A stretch of DNA of 64,000 bases. Source: Herminiimonas arsenicoxydans (GTDB taxonomy: Bacteria; Pseudomonadota; Gammaproteobacteria; Burkholderiales; Burkholderiaceae_D). The stretch lies in NCBI GenBank assembly GCA_000026125.1, contig CU207211.1, forward strand, positions 930,001 through 994,000, written 5' to 3'. The notes under the pieces are model-generated. The model was given only the letters and a program-made list of their open reading frames with translations. It was not told the DNA's origin and made no database searches. Shown one piece after another: positions 28,751-36,296 of this stretch. Numbering within the stretch: position 1 is the first letter of the stretch; every line of letters starts with the position of its first letter. The position numbers and the translations under genes are program-made.

Positions 28751-29511
28751 CAGAACCCCAGATCGGCAAGAAGACCGTCGACGTCATCCTGCACCATGGC
28801 GATAGCCGGTGCAGACGGGCCGTTCATCAACTGGACAGGTGCATCGCCAGGTTTGGCTTCGGCGCGGGCGGCCTTGATTTCAGGCGGTGCATTATCGCGC
28901 AGCAGTTGTGCCAGTTCGCTTTCGGCCTTGTGCGTGATGGTGACGATTTTCTTGATCAACTGACCCGTGATGTCCTGGAAATCCTGCGCCATCATGATTT
29001 CGAGCAAGCGGGCTTTTTCGGCTTCCGTCACTTCTGCCACTTTGGCCGAGAACTGGCGCGAGTCGGTGGCCAGCTTCTTGAATTCATCGACGCTGAGTTT
29101 GCCGTCGAACAACTGGGCCCAGCGCGTATCCATTTCCTTTGCGGTTTTGGATAAGGCATCCTGTTGCGGCATGCCGATATCGATGGCGTTCAATACCTTG
29201 TTGGCAGCCTGTTCGGTCAGTGTGGCGACGTATTCGAGGCGGCCTTGTGCATCGGTGATCTCGGAGGCGACATCCGACAGGGAACGGTCATAACCGAGTT
29301 CGCGCAAGGAATCGTGCAGCAGGCGAACGATGCCCCCCAGACGTTCAAACATCGGCTTCTCGGACAGGTCTTCGTCAGGCTCCGCCGCAGGGGCGCGCGC
29401 TGCCGGTGCCGGCGGGGCGGTAACAGCGGGTGCAGCTGTTGCTACAGTTTCCGCGCGCTGGGCGGAAATTTCTTCAAACAATGCATCAAAATCGTCTACG
29501 TCGCCGCTCAT
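28750..29511 (-). CDS. cheZ: CheY-P phosphatase CheZ, 253 aa
   Basis: Phosphatase that removes phosphate from CheY to terminate chemotactic signals. The active-site motif AQDFQDITGQLIKK carries the Asp and Gln needed for catalysis. The C-terminal peptide VQDDVDGLLADLGF is the CheY-binding helix. A long four-helix hairpin core (about 60-200) precedes it, and an acidic N-terminal segment plus an Ala/Pro stretch (20-50) is longer than in E. coli (214 aa). GGAGA lies 8 bp before the ATG. It is the first gene of the cheZ-cheA pair. Confidence 0.95.
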   Translation of the reverse strand: MSGDVDDFDALFEEISAQRAETVATAAPAVTAPPAPAARAPAAEPDEDLSEKPMFERLGGIVRLLHDSLRELGYDRSLSDVASEITDAQGRLEYVATLTEQAANKVLNAIDIGMPQQDALSKTAKEMDTRWAQLFDGKLSVDEFKKLATDSRQFSAKVAEVTEAEKARLLEIMMAQDFQDITGQLIKKIVTITHKAESELAQLLRDNAPPEIKAARAEAKPGDAPVQLMNGPSAPAIAMVQDDVDGLLADLGF

Positions 29512-30049
29512 TAAATTTTTCTCCGATCGTTATCCATGTGTGCTTTGCCTTGCTATGCGGCCCTGTGTTTCGGACGGACGCTAAGAGTGCAAGACTGTCG
29601 GATGCGGCACTGCAAACGGCACCGTTTCAGACATTCAGCTACGGATAGGAACAGGTATTTTACCTGTTGACATGGGGCAATAATACCCAGATTTACAGAG
29701 GGCGCATAGCAATTCCACGCAAGTTGGCGATGCAGCGCAACAATTGCAAAATTTGGTTAAAAGATGAGGTAATTCCAAGCTGTTCCAGGCTTCCTCATAT
29801 GCGCCGAAGTCGGGAGGGAGGCTGTTTTTTGGTAACAAAAAGCCTGTCCGGCACGCCGGTCTTGTCGTCGCCATACGTTTGACGTGCCAGATGCGCACGC
29901 CTACACTGCAGCTACTTTTTATTTGCGCCTGCGTTTTCGATTTCCTCGAATAAATGCTGCTGCTTACCTATGTACTGTGGTGACGGCGCAGATGTTATCA
30001 ACCTGTCAGTTCAATTCCAAGGATCGTGTACCGTACGGACACGGCAAGC
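29512..30049. other. Intergenic region between divergent cheZ and cobT
   Basis: About 540 bases with no supportable gene. It holds a tight inverted repeat AACAGGTA-TTT-TACCTGTT at 29650-29668, a possible operator, and an imperfect hairpin at 29819-29845 (AGGC..TTTTT pairing with AAAAAGCCT). Promoters for both flanking genes must be inside, but no cobalamin riboswitch motif is seen ahead of cobT, unlike the two receptors downstream. Confidence 0.5.
29650..29668. repeat. 8-bp inverted repeat, possible operator
   Basis: AACAGGTA and TACCTGTT are perfect reverse complements separated by only TTT. This geometry suits a dimeric repressor rather than an RNA hairpin. It lies 140 bp upstream of cheZ on its coding strand. 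Confidence 0.45.
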
Positions 30050-31099
30050 ATGCCATCTTCTTTTCTCCTTCCTGTCATTTCCTCTACACATGACGCGACA
30101 TTAAGTGCTGCGCTGACCGCCGCCATCAACAATAAAACCAAACCGTTGGGGAGTCTTGGCATGCTGGAAACGCTGGCCAGGCAGATCGGCCTGATCCAGC
30201 AGACCGTGCAGCCGAACATCGTTGCGCCGGCCCTGATTGTCTGCGCCGGCGATCATGGCGTAGTGGAAGAAAACATTTCTGCCTATCCGCAAAGCGTGAC
30301 TTGGCAAATGGTGGAGAATTTTCTCGCAGGTGGTGCGGCGATCAATGTTTTTGCACGGCAGAATCATTGCGCGCTGTATATCGTTGATGCCGGCGTCAAT
30401 CACGATTTCGGCGTGCGCGAGGGTTTGCTGGATCGCAAGGTCGCCTACGGTACGCGCAACTTCGCGCAGGAAGCAGCGATGACTGCAGAACAGTGCGCAT
30501 TGGCCATGCAACACGGCGCCGAACTGCTTGCGGGTGTGCAAGGAAATGTCGTGGGTTTTGGCGAAATGGGGATAGGCAACACCACCGCCGCTGCCGCCAT
30601 CATGCATGTGATGACGCAATTGCCGGTGGCGGAATGCGTAGGCGCCGGGACCGGCCTGGCGCCGGAAGGTGTGCTGCACAAGCAGAGAGTGATAGAGGCT
30701 GCTGTGACGCGCCATGCTGCGGAAAGTATGGAGCCGCTGGAAGTGCTGGCGACTTTCGGCGGTTTTGAAATCGCCATGATCGCCGGTGCGATGCTGGCTG
30801 CAGCCGAGCGCCGGATGGTATTGCTGATCGACGGTTTTATCGTCACCAGCGCCTTGCTGGTAGCGGCGCGGCTGCAGCCGGCCATCCTCGATTACTGCGT
30901 GTTTGCGCATTGTTCGGATGAGCAGGGGCACAGGCAAATGCTGGCATATCTGAACGTGCAACCTGTCCTGCAAATGGGTTTGCGTCTGGGGGAGGGAACC
31001 GGTAGCGTACTGGCTTTGCCGCTGTTGCATGCGTCAGTTAATTTCCTGCATGAAATGGCGACCTTCGATTCCGCCGCTGTCAGCAACAAGGGTGCTTGA
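30050..31099 (+). CDS. cobT: Nicotinate-nucleotide:dimethylbenzimidazole phosphoribosyltransferase, 349 aa
   Basis: Makes alpha-ribazole phosphate, the lower-ligand building block of cobalamin, from nicotinate mononucleotide and dimethylbenzimidazole. Hallmarks are NKTKPLGSLGMLE (near residue 26), ICAGDHGV, GFGEMGIGNTT, and LRLGEGTG near the C-terminus, which contains the catalytic glutamate. Length is normal. The ATG at 30050 is chosen over a GTG eight codons earlier; AAGGA lies too close to the GTG and far from the ATG, so the start is uncertain. It begins a cobT-cobS-cobC run. Confidence 0.95.
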   Translation: MPSSFLLPVISSTHDATLSAALTAAINNKTKPLGSLGMLETLARQIGLIQQTVQPNIVAPALIVCAGDHGVVEENISAYPQSVTWQMVENFLAGGAAINVFARQNHCALYIVDAGVNHDFGVREGLLDRKVAYGTRNFAQEAAMTAEQCALAMQHGAELLAGVQGNVVGFGEMGIGNTTAAAAIMHVMTQLPVAECVGAGTGLAPEGVLHKQRVIEAAVTRHAAESMEPLEVLATFGGFEIAMIAGAMLAAAERRMVLLIDGFIVTSALLVAARLQPAILDYCVFAHCSDEQGHRQMLAYLNVQPVLQMGLRLGEGTGSVLALPLLHASVNFLHEMATFDSAAVSNKGA

Positions 31100-31924
31100 A
31101 TGATGGAGCCGATGGAAATCGATCATCCCGTTCATACCAGTCTGCGCGCGCGTTGCGTACATCAACTACGGCTGTTCTTTGTTGCCCTGCAATTTTTTAC
31201 GCGTATACCGATTCCGCGCTGGGTTGGTTTCGACGAGCGCTGGCTGCAACATGCTTCGCGTTATTTTCCCGCTGTGGGCATCGTGGTGGCGCTGGTATGT
31301 GCGCTGGTTTATCTCCTTGGATCCCTGTTCTGGAATCAATCGGTCGCCGTGCTGCTATCAATGAGTGCCGGTATTTATCTGACCGGAGCTTTTCACGAAG
31401 ATGGCTTTGCCGATACCTGTGACGGTTTTGGCGGCGGCATGACGGAAGAGCGCGTCCTTGAGATCATGACGGATTCGCGCATTGGTGCCTATGGCGCCAT
31501 CGGGATCGGCATGATGCTGGCGCTGAAATGGGTGGTACTTTCCAGTATGCCTTCACCGGCTGTGGTGGCGGCATTGCTGATCGTGCATCCGTTTTCGCGG
31601 CTGGCAGCAATCAGCCTGGTATGGCGCATGAATTATGTAAAGGCGAATGGCAAGGCGAAACCAATCGGACAGCAGATGTCTAATGGGGAGTTTTGCATTG
31701 CCAGCGCGACCGCCTTGTTGCCCATGGTGCTGTTCAGCCTGACAGGATGGATGCCCTGGGAAGCGATAGCCGCCGGCGTATTGCTGGCGGCTATTGTTTC
31801 TTTATGGCTGGCACGCATGTTTCAACGCCGTATCGGCGGCTATACCGGCGATTGTCTGGGTGCGGTCCAGCAAGCTGCGGAAGTCGCTTGCTATCTTGGC
31901 ATACTGGCCGCACTTGCTTATTGA
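31100..31924 (+). CDS. cobS: Adenosylcobinamide-GDP ribazoletransferase (cobalamin synthase), 274 aa
   Basis: Integral membrane enzyme joining adenosylcobinamide-GDP to alpha-ribazole (phosphate) in the last step of the nucleotide loop pathway. The family motif appears in FHEDGFADTCDGFGGG (about residues 96-111), a metal-binding Asp cluster, with DSRIGAYGAIG just after. Five or more hydrophobic segments cover the rest. The N-terminal tail is about 25 residues longer than in E. coli. The ATG directly follows the cobT stop, with AAGGG ahead. It is translationally coupled. Confidence 0.95.
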   Translation: MMEPMEIDHPVHTSLRARCVHQLRLFFVALQFFTRIPIPRWVGFDERWLQHASRYFPAVGIVVALVCALVYLLGSLFWNQSVAVLLSMSAGIYLTGAFHEDGFADTCDGFGGGMTEERVLEIMTDSRIGAYGAIGIGMMLALKWVVLSSMPSPAVVAALLIVHPFSRLAAISLVWRMNYVKANGKAKPIGQQMSNGEFCIASATALLPMVLFSLTGWMPWEAIAAGVLLAAIVSLWLARMFQRRIGGYTGDCLGAVQQAAEVACYLGILAALAY

Positions 31925-31947
31925 TCTTTGCTAAATAGATTATCGCC

Positions 31948-32502
31948 ATGCACCTTTATCTCGTTCGCCATCCCCGTCCCATCGTCGCTGCCAATACCTG
32001 CTATGGCCGCGCCGATCTGGCCGTGGCGGCGGAAGAGTTGGCGGCAGCGCGTGCTTCGCTGCTGCCGGTATTGCCGAAAAATGCCTTGTTGTTCTCCAGT
32101 CCCTTGCGCCGCTGCAGCGAATTGACGGAGAGCCTGGCGCAAACGCTGGGATGCCCGACGCCGACCTACGACGAGCGTCTGGCGGAAATGCATTTCGGCG
32201 ATTGGGAAATGCGCACGTGGGACGATATTCCGCGCGCGGCGGTTAATGCATGGGCCAGGGATATGGTGGGCTATCAGCCGGGCGGCGGAGAAAGTGTGTT
32301 GCAGGTTGCGCAAAGGGTGCGCGCATTTCGCGATGAGCTGACGACACTGAATGTCGAACATGCAATCGTCATCTGTCATGCAGGGACCATACGTCTGCTG
32401 GCTGCCTGCGAGCACGGTCTGTCGATTCCGGAAATGGCGCTGTACGCGGCGCAGAAGCCGCACAAGATACGCTACGGCGAGTTACTGGTGGTGGATTGCT
32501 AG
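31948..32502 (+). CDS. cobC: Alpha-ribazole phosphatase (histidine phosphatase family), 184 aa
   Basis: Histidine phosphatase that removes phosphate from alpha-ribazole-5'-phosphate or adenosylcobalamin phosphate. The N-terminal VRHPRP holds the catalytic His (H8), then CYGRADL, SSPLRRCSEL, the catalytic acid region RLAEMHFGDWE and the second His in VICHAGTIR. Context (23 bp after cobS) supports the cobalamin role over a general phosphoglycerate mutase. There is no strong Shine-Dalgarno sequence, so coupling to upstream translation is likely. Confidence 0.9.
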   Translation: MHLYLVRHPRPIVAANTCYGRADLAVAAEELAAARASLLPVLPKNALLFSSPLRRCSELTESLAQTLGCPTPTYDERLAEMHFGDWEMRTWDDIPRAAVNAWARDMVGYQPGGGESVLQVAQRVRAFRDELTTLNVEHAIVICHAGTIRLLAACEHGLSIPEMALYAAQKPHKIRYGELLVVDC

Positions 32503-32507
32503 GCGCA

Positions 32508-33308
32508 TCAGCCTGATGCTGGGCGACGCTTTTTCAACTCCCTGACTGCCAGATGCAATACCTGTGCCGCCGCCTGTGCCGACACGACATCTCGGCCCCA
32601 CGGCTTGCGCTGTTTCGGCAGCATCCGCAGCCAGCCGAAAGTGCGCGCCGCGCGCATGACTTCCTCTTGAACATCGCTGCCATCCTGCTGCAGATAACGC
32701 AAAAAATGCTGCGCGATTTCTTGTGCGTCGATGTTCAGGATGTAGGCAGTCGAGTGCAAATACAATAACCAGTCGCGTGCCTGTGCTGATGCCATCGGCA
32801 TCACACTGCTGGGATTGTCTTCAAAATCTATGAAGCTGACCTTGCCTTCATGCCAGATCATATTGCGTGCAAAACACTGACTGGCAGTCTGGCACAGACG
32901 GTGCAATTCCAGAATCGCCTGCAAACCGGACTCCCAGTAATACAGTCCTCGTTCCGGCTGCTGCCGCAGCAATTGATCGATGGAAGTCGCCCCCAGAAAG
33001 GAAATGGCAAACCAGTGCGGCGTGACATGCAACACTTCGGGTACTGAAACACCCGCGCTCGCCAGTGCGCGCAGGCGTGCAATTTCTATCGACTGCGCGG
33101 CACTGCTGCCGGGAGCCGGCACCGCGCGCAGCATAGGCTGGCGCAAGACGCTGGCGAGCGTATTCAACACCGGATACCCCCAATGCTTGAGCGGCGCTTC
33201 CAGTTGCTTGACGATGACGGGTGTTCCGTCAACCTCCACTAATTGCGTGCGATCCGGCGTGCGAGCCAATTGCTCAGTGATGATTGCTAATTGTTCGGGA
33301 GTAAACAT
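32508..33308 (-). CDS. Kinase-fold protein with degenerate catalytic loop, 266 aa
   Basis: Looks like a small protein-kinase-like fold (BUD32/lipopolysaccharide-kinase group): Lys in TPVIVKQLEA (near residue 41), an SAAQSIEIARLRAL helix that may supply the glutamate, and the metal Asp in KVSFIDFEDNP. The catalytic loop before it reads TASQCFARNMIW: the Asn is present, but the usual HxD aspartate position appears to be Gln or Cys. It may be a pseudokinase or a divergent family. The ATG at 33308 is preferred over an upstream TTG. It lies head to head with the first receptor unit and tail to tail with cobC. Confidence 0.7.
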   Translation of the reverse strand: MFTPEQLAIITEQLARTPDRTQLVEVDGTPVIVKQLEAPLKHWGYPVLNTLASVLRQPMLRAVPAPGSSAAQSIEIARLRALASAGVSVPEVLHVTPHWFAISFLGATSIDQLLRQQPERGLYYWESGLQAILELHRLCQTASQCFARNMIWHEGKVSFIDFEDNPSSVMPMASAQARDWLLYLHSTAYILNIDAQEIAQHFLRYLQQDGSDVQEEVMRAARTFGWLRMLPKQRKPWGRDVVSAQAAAQVLHLAVRELKKRRPASG

Positions 33309-33383
33309 GCGATGGTCGGGCAGGGCGGGCAAGGCTGGATTATAGACCAGCGTCGTGAGTGGGTGCCACTGAAACCGCAGAAG

Positions 33384-33412
33384 TTGCCGCTGGATCGCAT
33401 GCGCCGTACAAT
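33384..33412 (+). promoter_or_regulatory. Promoter of the first cobalamin riboswitch unit
   Basis: TTGCCG and TACAAT hexamers with a 17-bp spacer give a predicted start at about 33419, exactly where the riboswitch homology begins. The same arrangement is repeated at 35911-35939. Confidence 0.7.
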
Positions 33413-33414
33413 GG

Positions 33415-33640
33415 CGCAGTTTTGGTGCTCGCGGACATGTCCATGTCTGCAGTTAAACGGGAAACGCCAAGCCGCAAGGCCAAGGAGTGCTGCCCCCGCA
33501 ACGGTAAAACAAGCGTCACGGTATTGCGTGACCAATCGTCTTTTTACACCACTGTGCCATTGCATGGGAAGGTGAGACGGTTTGCTTGTCAGCCCGGATA
33601 CCGGCCGGAACAGGTGAAAGCAAGACGGGCGGGGAGTTCG
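33415..33640 (+). ncRNA. Cobalamin riboswitch 1
   Basis: Contains the conserved blocks in order: TTTTGGTGCTCGC, GGGAAACGCCAAGCC, GTGCTGCCCCCGCAACGGTAA, CCACTGTGCCATTGCATGGGAAGGTGAGAC-type segments, and the B12-box AGCCCGGATACCGGCC. It controls the TonB receptor gene starting at 33757, presumably blocking expression when adenosylcobalamin is plentiful. The 3' border is approximate. Confidence 0.95.
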
Positions 33641-33756
33641 TGAGCCAGCGCTGTCGCGATTGCCGCAGCGCGTTGTTATATCTCTTCTTCTGTCTGCTTT
33701 TGTTGAATTCGACCCGCGGGGAAGCAGGTCGAGTGCTCATTATCGAAAACGACATC

Positions 33757-35712
33757 ATGAAATCCGCATCATCAAATCGCAGCAACGCTGCATGGAAACC
33801 ACTCGCGCTGGTTTCTGCTCTCGCCACTCTGACATTTCCTGCGGTTGCGCAAGTGGAAACAGGGCAGCAATTAACGCCAGTTACGGTATCTGCTTCGCGC
33901 TTCGAGAGCGCAGAGGCGCCTATTGGTGCGACAGTCATTACCGCACAGCAAATTCGCGATTCTGGTGCCGGCAGTATCAACGAAGCGATACGCAAGATTG
34001 CCGGCGTATTTGGACGCGCTAGTCAAAGCGGGACTTCTGACTCATCACTTGATTTGCGTGGATTCGGCTCAAGCAGTAATCAGAACGTGGCGATTTTTGT
34101 GGATGGAATTCGCATATCTGAAAACGAACTGCAACCCGCAGTGATGTCTGCAATCGCGATTGAATCCGTCGAGAGGATTGAAGTGGTTCGCGGCGGCAGT
34201 AGTGTGCTGTATGGTGAGGGCGCAACCGGTGGCACGATTCAAATCATCACCAAACGCGGTAGTACAAAAGGCACGCATGGCTCTGTCGTCGCCGAAATAG
34301 GCAATCGTGGACACGAAGAAATACGTGCTTCCTTGAATGCCGGCTGGGACGGCTTTTCCATTGATGCCAATCTTGGCGCTTTGCGTACAGATAACTACCG
34401 CGCCAACAACGAATTGAGGCAAGAGAATTTCAGTGGCGGTGTTCAGTGGGCGCTCCAAAATGGAAAGGTAGGATTTCGAGTGGATTCAGCACGTCAGGAT
34501 CTACGTCTTCCAGGCTCTCTGACATTGAGTCAGTACCTGCAGAATCCAAGACAAACCTTGAAACCGACGGAGAACGGATCTCTCGACTCCGATCGTTATA
34601 CGTTTTTTGTTGATCAGCGTTACGGTAATCTGGAACTCGCTGCTGATTTGTCTTATCGGGAAAAGACCTCCAAAGGAGATTTCAGTGGATTTCTGTCCAA
34701 CGCTGAAAGTGAGGTCAAACAATTCTCTCCCCGTGCAAAATACGTATCGAACTTCGGCAGTACGCGCAATGAATTGATTGTTGGCATGGATTTTTCGGAC
34801 TCCAAACGGTTCACTCAGAGTTCATTTAACGGGGCTGCAAATGCAGATGAGCATACCTCGCAGCAATCGATGGCGATTTATGGACGCAATGAAATAAGGT
34901 TTGGCAATATGCGTGTTGCAGCAGGTGCAAGACATGAAAAATTTGATCAGGATTTGCGCGCAGGAACGTCCTACAATCAATCGTTTTCACTTAACGCCTT
35001 CGATTTAAATGCAAGCTATGAATTGACACCGCTGGTGAGCTTGTTTGGGAAAGCAGGTAAAAGCTATCGTGTAGCAAACGTTGATGAAAATGCCTTTTTG
35101 TCCAAGCCGCTAAATCCGCAAAGGTCGAACGATCTTGAACTGGGTGGTTTGTTTGGCAATGACAATAATAAATTGATAGCCAAAGTATTCAGGCATAAGC
35201 TGAAAGACGAAATTTTTTACGATCCTACAGCGGGTGGCGGCGTTGGTGCCAACGTCAATCTTGACCGTACAAAACGACAAGGTGTTGAAATAGAAGGACG
35301 TGCACGATTGTCATCGGAATTTTTCTTGTCTGCGGTATTGCAACATGTCTCGGCCAAATTTACGGATGGCCCCAACAGCGGCAAGGAAATGGTGCTGGTG
35401 CCAAAAAATACGGCAACTGTCCGTTTGAACTGGAAGGCGGACAAGCAGACAGCAGATGTTGGCGTGCAATGGGTAGATACACAGCGTTATGGCAAGGATG
35501 TTTCGAATAGCTGTACTGCACGTATTCCGTCCTTTGCAACGCTTGATGCGCGCTATGCAGTACGAGTGGGTGCTTGGGAATTCGCTGTCAGCGGTACAAA
35601 TTTGACGGACAAGGACTATTACAGCCAGGCATTTGGTGACTGCTCGAATAATCGGGGTATATACCCTGATGCGGGTCGCTCGGTAAAATTTTCGGCACGT
35701 CTGAATTTTTAG
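33757..35712 (+). CDS. TonB-dependent cobalamin/corrinoid receptor, first copy, 651 aa
   Basis: Outer-membrane 22-stranded barrel with plug domain. A signal peptide ends PAVAQ. The TonB box is near LTPVTVSASR. The plug shows GAGSINEAIRKIAGVFGR, SLDLRGFGSSSNQNVAIFVDG and VERIEVVRGGSSVLYGEGATGGTI-type segments; the C-terminus is KFSARLNF with aromatic end. The ATG at 33757 was selected because the frame upstream runs through the riboswitch. The riboswitch makes corrinoid uptake the likely function. Codon use is AT-richer than in the surrounding cob genes. A long-stem terminator follows, so it is a single-gene unit. Confidence 0.92.
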   Translation: MKSASSNRSNAAWKPLALVSALATLTFPAVAQVETGQQLTPVTVSASRFESAEAPIGATVITAQQIRDSGAGSINEAIRKIAGVFGRASQSGTSDSSLDLRGFGSSSNQNVAIFVDGIRISENELQPAVMSAIAIESVERIEVVRGGSSVLYGEGATGGTIQIITKRGSTKGTHGSVVAEIGNRGHEEIRASLNAGWDGFSIDANLGALRTDNYRANNELRQENFSGGVQWALQNGKVGFRVDSARQDLRLPGSLTLSQYLQNPRQTLKPTENGSLDSDRYTFFVDQRYGNLELAADLSYREKTSKGDFSGFLSNAESEVKQFSPRAKYVSNFGSTRNELIVGMDFSDSKRFTQSSFNGAANADEHTSQQSMAIYGRNEIRFGNMRVAAGARHEKFDQDLRAGTSYNQSFSLNAFDLNASYELTPLVSLFGKAGKSYRVANVDENAFLSKPLNPQRSNDLELGGLFGNDNNKLIAKVFRHKLKDEIFYDPTAGGGVGANVNLDRTKRQGVEIEGRARLSSEFFLSAVLQHVSAKFTDGPNSGKEMVLVPKNTATVRLNWKADKQTADVGVQWVDTQRYGKDVSNSCTARIPSFATLDARYAVRVGAWEFAVSGTNLTDKDYYSQAFGDCSNNRGIYPDAGRSVKFSARLNF

Positions 35713-35745
35713 TTTTAAAAATTCCGACAATTATCTGCAAGATCG

Positions 35746-35795
35746 TCCCGCGTGGATGTTGGAAGATATTTTCCGACAGCCACGCGGGATTTTTA
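35746..35795 (+). terminator. Terminator of the first receptor gene
   Basis: The perfect 10-bp outer stem TCCCGCGTGG/CCACGCGGGA encloses a second stem (TGTTGGAA/TTCCGACA) and is followed by TTTTT. Confidence 0.9.
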
Positions 35796-35910
35796 CATCT
35801 GTATTTTTGATCGTGGATCTGAGGTGATTCAACATCCAAATCCTTGTTCGGTTCTGAAGTGAGTCATGTGGTTCTGATGAAGCCGTCCTCCCACTACGTA
35901 CTTGGCGCAG

Positions 35911-35939
35911 TTGTCGGGAGGTGTTGCGGGACGTACAAT
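35911..35939 (+). promoter_or_regulatory. Promoter of the second cobalamin riboswitch unit
   Basis: TTGTCG-N17-TACAAT, matching the first unit's TTGCCG-N17-TACAAT in both hexamers and spacing. The start would fall near 35946, at the first base of the riboswitch. Confidence 0.7.
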
Positions 35940-35941
35940 GT

Positions 35942-36150
35942 CGCCAGTTTTGGTGCTCGCAGACATGTTCATGTCTGCAGTTAAACGGGAAACACGAAGC
36001 TTTACGGCTAACGTGTGCTGCCCCCGCAACGGTAATCAAGCGTCACATATCTGTGACAGGTCGTCTCTTAAACCACTGTGCATTTGCATGGGAAGGTGAG
36101 GCTATCGTGCTTGCAAGCCCGGATACCGGCCAGGACAGGTGGAAATGCTG
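35942..36150 (+). ncRNA. Cobalamin riboswitch 2
   Basis: Same block order as riboswitch 1: TTTTGGTGCTCGC, GGGAAACACGAAGC, GTGCTGCCCCCGCAACGGTAA, CCACTGTGCATTTGCATGGGAAGG, and AGCCCGGATACCGGCC. Peripheral arms differ in length and sequence. It precedes the second btuB-type gene. After it, the leader keeps a short segment (CCTGCGGGGAAG) also present after riboswitch 1. Confidence 0.95.
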
Positions 36151-36296
36151 CGAACGGGGATGTTCGCGACGCGATTCGCTCACGTTCTGGTTAGTGCTGG
36201 TTCCTGTCTGTTTCGGTCGTTGATTCTGTTCCAGTATTTCTTTTCAATTCAGCCTGCGGGGAAGTGGGCTGGATACTTGTATCTTGAAAAGTAATC

